NCBI RefSeq assembly: GCF_002252475.1
Contig: NZ_NNRK01000033.1
Coordinates: 1 to 64,000, forward strand
Direction of reading: 5' to 3'
From: Brucella rhizosphaerae
Lineage (GTDB): Bacteria > Pseudomonadota > Alphaproteobacteria > Rhizobiales > Rhizobiaceae
DNA: 64,000 nt
Position numbers and translations under genes: made by a program. Below, one piece after another: positions 61,776-64,000 of this stretch (its first letter is position 1; every line of letters begins with the position of its first letter). The notes beneath the pieces were generated by a model, which saw only the letters and a program-made list of their open reading frames with translations, was not told the origin of the DNA and ran no database searches.

Positions 61776-62051
61776 TTAGTTTTGATTGCGGCGTTCCATT
61801 TCGGCTTTCGCCTCTGCAACGTAAAGTTCGGCTTTCTGCTGCACCCTGATCAGGGCATGGGCTTGGTGCTGATACGCGAGTACTTCATCCGGTTCTGTTG
61901 GGTTTATGAGTGAAAAGTTGCGGTAATAATCCTCACGCACTTCATCGAAAAAGCGATGAAACTCAGGAATTGAGAGCAGCAATTCCGCCATGCGCCCTCT
62001 CTCCATGATCTTGTTCAATGCCTGTTCGTTACGCTCTCTTTGATAATCCAT
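61776..62051 (-). CDS. Small phage protein between portal and scaffold
   Basis: A 91-residue charged, helical protein (MDYQRERNEQALNKIMERGR, QAHALIRVQQKAELYVAEAK). No family is recognised. It follows the portal gene by 9 bp. Confidence 0.65.
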   Translation of the reverse strand: MDYQRERNEQALNKIMERGRMAELLLSIPEFHRFFDEVREDYYRNFSLINPTEPDEVLAYQHQAHALIRVQQKAELYVAEAKAEMERRNQN

Positions 62052-62060
62052 TTGCTCTCC

Positions 62061-64000
62061 TTAAAACTGTGGCGGCATATCCGCTTGCGGAGGCATTAAC
62101 CCCTCTGCTTCTGGTGGCATTCCTTCACTTTGAGTGAAGCCCTGCATTGCCTGCTGCATTGCTGCCGCTGCTTCTTGATCTGCCTGTGCCTGCTGCTGGC
62201 GGTTCTGTTCGCGTGCGACTTGCATTTGCACCTGCGCATCTTGTTCCGCGCTTGCAAAATCCATGTCCATGCGCTTCGCTTCCTGCTCGGCTTTGATCGC
62301 TGCCATATTTACTTGCGCGTTGTATTTGGCCGCGATTTCAGCACGCTTGAGTTCAAGATCGGCGAAGGCCAGGTCGCGAATGCGGTCGTTTTCCATGATG
62401 AGTTTCTTCGCTTCAAACTCACGCTTTTCGCGTTCGGACTGCGCACGTAGTTCCGCCTTGGCCTTCTCAACCTCGATTAGACCGAGAGTGTCAGGGCTTG
62501 GCTGTGGTGGCTGCGGTGGGGGTGGTGGCGGGATTGTTGCTGGATCTTGGAAGAAGGCGTTAGCGTTCTTAAAGCCTGCGTTCTCGGCTATACGCACAAG
62601 CGTTTCATAAATGTGCTGCTGATTAACGAACGGCATCTGGCGTTCCATTGCCGTAAACTGGTTCTGCAAGATCATCTGGAGCGACATCATATTGCCGTCC
62701 TTGTTCATCACGCCGAAAGCAACAGTTGCGGAAATGTCTAATTCCGGGTCCCATTCATCCACCAGCATCTTCTCGTACTTGCCAAGCAAGCGCGTAATCA
62801 ACGCCTCTGCATCGTCTGGATATTGGATGAGAAGATCGATGATAATGCGGAACAAGTAGCGGTAGCCGGTATCTGCAAAATGGCGACAAACCATTTCAAC
62901 AAGCATCTGACTTGCGTTTGCACGCTGGCTTGATGCTGTCGCTGTCGTGTTCTGCATGTCGCTGGCATTGATGCTCATCATCGCACCGCCAACGCCGGTT
63001 GTAAGTTCTGCTGTCTCTCTGATTTGCTCCATCACTGGCAAAGCCGAAGCGCCAGTAAATGGTGTGCTGATGAAGTTAATACCGGCATCAGGGCTTGTTG
63101 ATCGGATAGCAGCACCGGGAGCCAAGTTCAAAGCATCATCAAAACGCGTAACGTCTGGATTGACCACCTTAATCGGATGAACGTGCATATTGAGGTTATC
63201 AATAATACCGCGCTGCATCTTCGAAAGCAGTTCCTGCTCTGGGCCAACGCGATCTGCAATGCCCTGACCGAAGAGCGTGTTTGGCGTTACAAACGGGCAG
63301 AACGCAGCATATGGGTAGAATTTGCTTACTTCTTCATAGCCCAACACGACCGGATTGCTTTGAATATCGCCGGCAAGCGTAATGCGGTAATGACGGCGCT
63401 TTTCGCTCTCAATCGCCATGAACGTATAGATTTCATATACAAATACCTCGTCTTCAATATCGCTTATGCCTTGGTCAAAATTCAGCACTGATGCGCGTTG
63501 CACGCTAATGCCGCTTGTCTCGTCAGATGCGCTAGGAATGCCTTTTATCTTCTCAACATCGTGGCCCTGTTCGATAAGCATCTGGCGTCCTACGACTGCT
63601 TTATGCCCCTGCAACTTTGCGCGAATGCCGCCTGTTTGCTGGTCAAAGTCTGCGTCCTTTGAAACGATGAAGTTTTCAGGAGCGAGGTTCACTATGTTCA
63701 TTCTGCGCTGAGTGCGGATATGGCGAATTTTGAGGTCGTATAACTGCGGCTGCGGCATCAACTGCGCAAATGCAGCCATCGGGTCAGGGTTGTTTGGATC
63801 AGCAGGAGCCGGTGGAGCGCTATAAGGCTCGCTGGCTTCCTCAATGATGATCTTCCCTGCTTCTTCCTGTTCTTGGAAGAAGACTAGTTGCTCGTCCGTA
63901 ACGCCTTTGACCAACTGCGGGAGCAATTCCTCTTTGTGGGCTTTGAAGTCCACCATTACGATGCCAAGGCCAGTAATTGCAGCGTTCTTAACCCACGGAA
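62061..64000 (-). CDS. Phage portal protein (N-terminus beyond window)
   Basis: The reading frame is open to the right edge: codons upstream of the Met at 63956 still encode PWVKNAAITGLGIV, so the real start lies outside. At least 645 residues are visible. Portal features include NIVNLAPENFIVSKDADFD, PYAAFCPFVTPNTLFGQGIA, LLSKMQRGIIDNLNMHVHPI and TGVGGAMMSINASDMQNTTA. After a Pro run (about PPPPPPQPPQP) the C-terminal ~170 residues are a long charged coiled coil ending in a Gln/Ala-rich tail. The ring forms the DNA entry vertex of the head. Confidence 0.82.
   Translation of the reverse strand, partial: PWVKNAAITGLGIVMVDFKAHKEELLPQLVKGVTDEQLVFFQEQEEAGKIIIEEASEPYSAPPAPADPNNPDPMAAFAQLMPQPQLYDLKIRHIRTQRRMNIVNLAPENFIVSKDADFDQQTGGIRAKLQGHKAVVGRQMLIEQGHDVEKIKGIPSASDETSGISVQRASVLNFDQGISDIEDEVFVYEIYTFMAIESEKRRHYRITLAGDIQSNPVVLGYEEVSKFYPYAAFCPFVTPNTLFGQGIADRVGPEQELLSKMQRGIIDNLNMHVHPIKVVNPDVTRFDDALNLAPGAAIRSTSPDAGINFISTPFTGASALPVMEQIRETAELTTGVGGAMMSINASDMQNTTATASSQRANASQMLVEMVCRHFADTGYRYLFRIIIDLLIQYPDDAEALITRLLGKYEKMLVDEWDPELDISATVAFGVMNKDGNMMSLQMILQNQFTAMERQMPFVNQQHIYETLVRIAENAGFKNANAFFQDPATIPPPPPPQPPQPSPDTLGLIEVEKAKAELRAQSEREKREFEAKKLIMENDRIRDLAFADLELKRAEIAAKYNAQVNMAAIKAEQEAKRMDMDFASAEQDAQVQMQVAREQNRQQQAQADQEAAAAMQQAMQGFTQSEGMPPEAEGLMPPQADMPPQF

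Larger units (their letters stand above)
46195..64000. mobile_element. Podovirus-like prophage, left part (continues past window)
   Basis: A large serine recombinase at the left end (+ strand) is followed by an uninterrupted block of virion genes, all on the minus strand, with tight or overlapping spacing. The gene order portal, scaffold, capsid, adaptor, nozzle, ejection proteins, tail lysozyme, fibre is that of short-tailed phages; no tape-measure or sheath gene is present. The portal gene is cut by the right edge. No frameshifts were noticed, so the element may be intact. The left boundary is uncertain by up to about 190 bp. Confidence 0.92.

Noticed and set aside
46195-64000. CRISPR arrays, toxin-antitoxin or anti-defence cargo in the prophage
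   Set aside because: All frames in this part are virion or recombinase genes; no regular repeat-spacer pattern or cargo gene was found.

Overview
The window looks like a chromosome segment of a Brucella/Ochrobactrum-type alphaproteobacterium (order Hyphomicrobiales). The clues are a complete EcfG-NepR-PhyR general stress locus with HWE-type kinases, an Irr-type iron box in front of a membrane-bound ferritin (mbfA), a rhizobial-type serC, and small hairpin repeats of the rhizobial kind in several intergenic gaps. The left 46 kb is core chromosome; the right 18 kb is one side of an integrated podovirus-like prophage that runs off the right edge.

Region by region. 0.1-6.3 kb: IclR regulator divergent from a succinate-semialdehyde dehydrogenase, a DedA/YqaA-type membrane protein, DsbB, an HNH nuclease, an AlkA-like glycosylase and the tRNA-modifying GluQ. 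6.4-12.1 kb: malate synthase G, an XRE-cupin regulator with two acetyltransferases, and a SulP anion transporter behind a structured leader. 12.2-17.1 kb: MHS-type transporter, mbfA with its Irr box, class II glutamine amidotransferase, Lrp/AsnC regulator and dUTPase. 17.4-24.6 kb: MacA-MacB-like exporter, an ExbB-ExbD-TonB operon, and YqjD/YqjE-like membrane proteins. 24.7-29.9 kb: the general stress response locus (CHASE3 kinase, ecfG, nepR, phyR, a DUF1328 membrane peptide, a second HWE kinase), in which I can read GGAAC-N16/17-CGTT promoters. 30.1-33.7 kb: Fur-family regulator, then a run of small poorly characterised envelope genes ending at a tRNA-Glu. 33.8-46.2 kb: pseudouridine synthase, rpoH, an exported inorganic pyrophosphatase, purA, the serine pathway genes serC-serA (with a serC-type RNA leader), a BASS-family transporter and an outer-membrane barrel protein.

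46.2-64 kb: prophage. A large serine recombinase lies at its left end on the + strand. All structural genes lie on the - strand, so transcription enters from the right: portal (cut by the window edge), small protein, scaffold, major capsid protein, strong terminator, small protein, head-tail adaptor, nozzle/stabilisation protein, three paralogous small proteins, a gp13-like acetyltransferase-fold protein, two large probable ejection proteins, tail lysozyme, a third large ejection protein, tail fibre and a small protein coupled to it. Terminase, replication, lysis and repressor genes are not in view and should lie to the right.

How the parts connect. Iron: mbfA and TonB-ExbBD, with a Fur-family regulator nearby. 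Stress: phosphorylated PhyR should sequester NepR and free EcfG, which would feed back on phyR and drive the DUF1328 gene. No CRISPR array, rRNA or transposase was seen. The least explained items are the three tandem paralogous phage proteins, two copies of a ~160-bp two-hairpin repeat, and the small-gene islet abutting tRNA-Glu.
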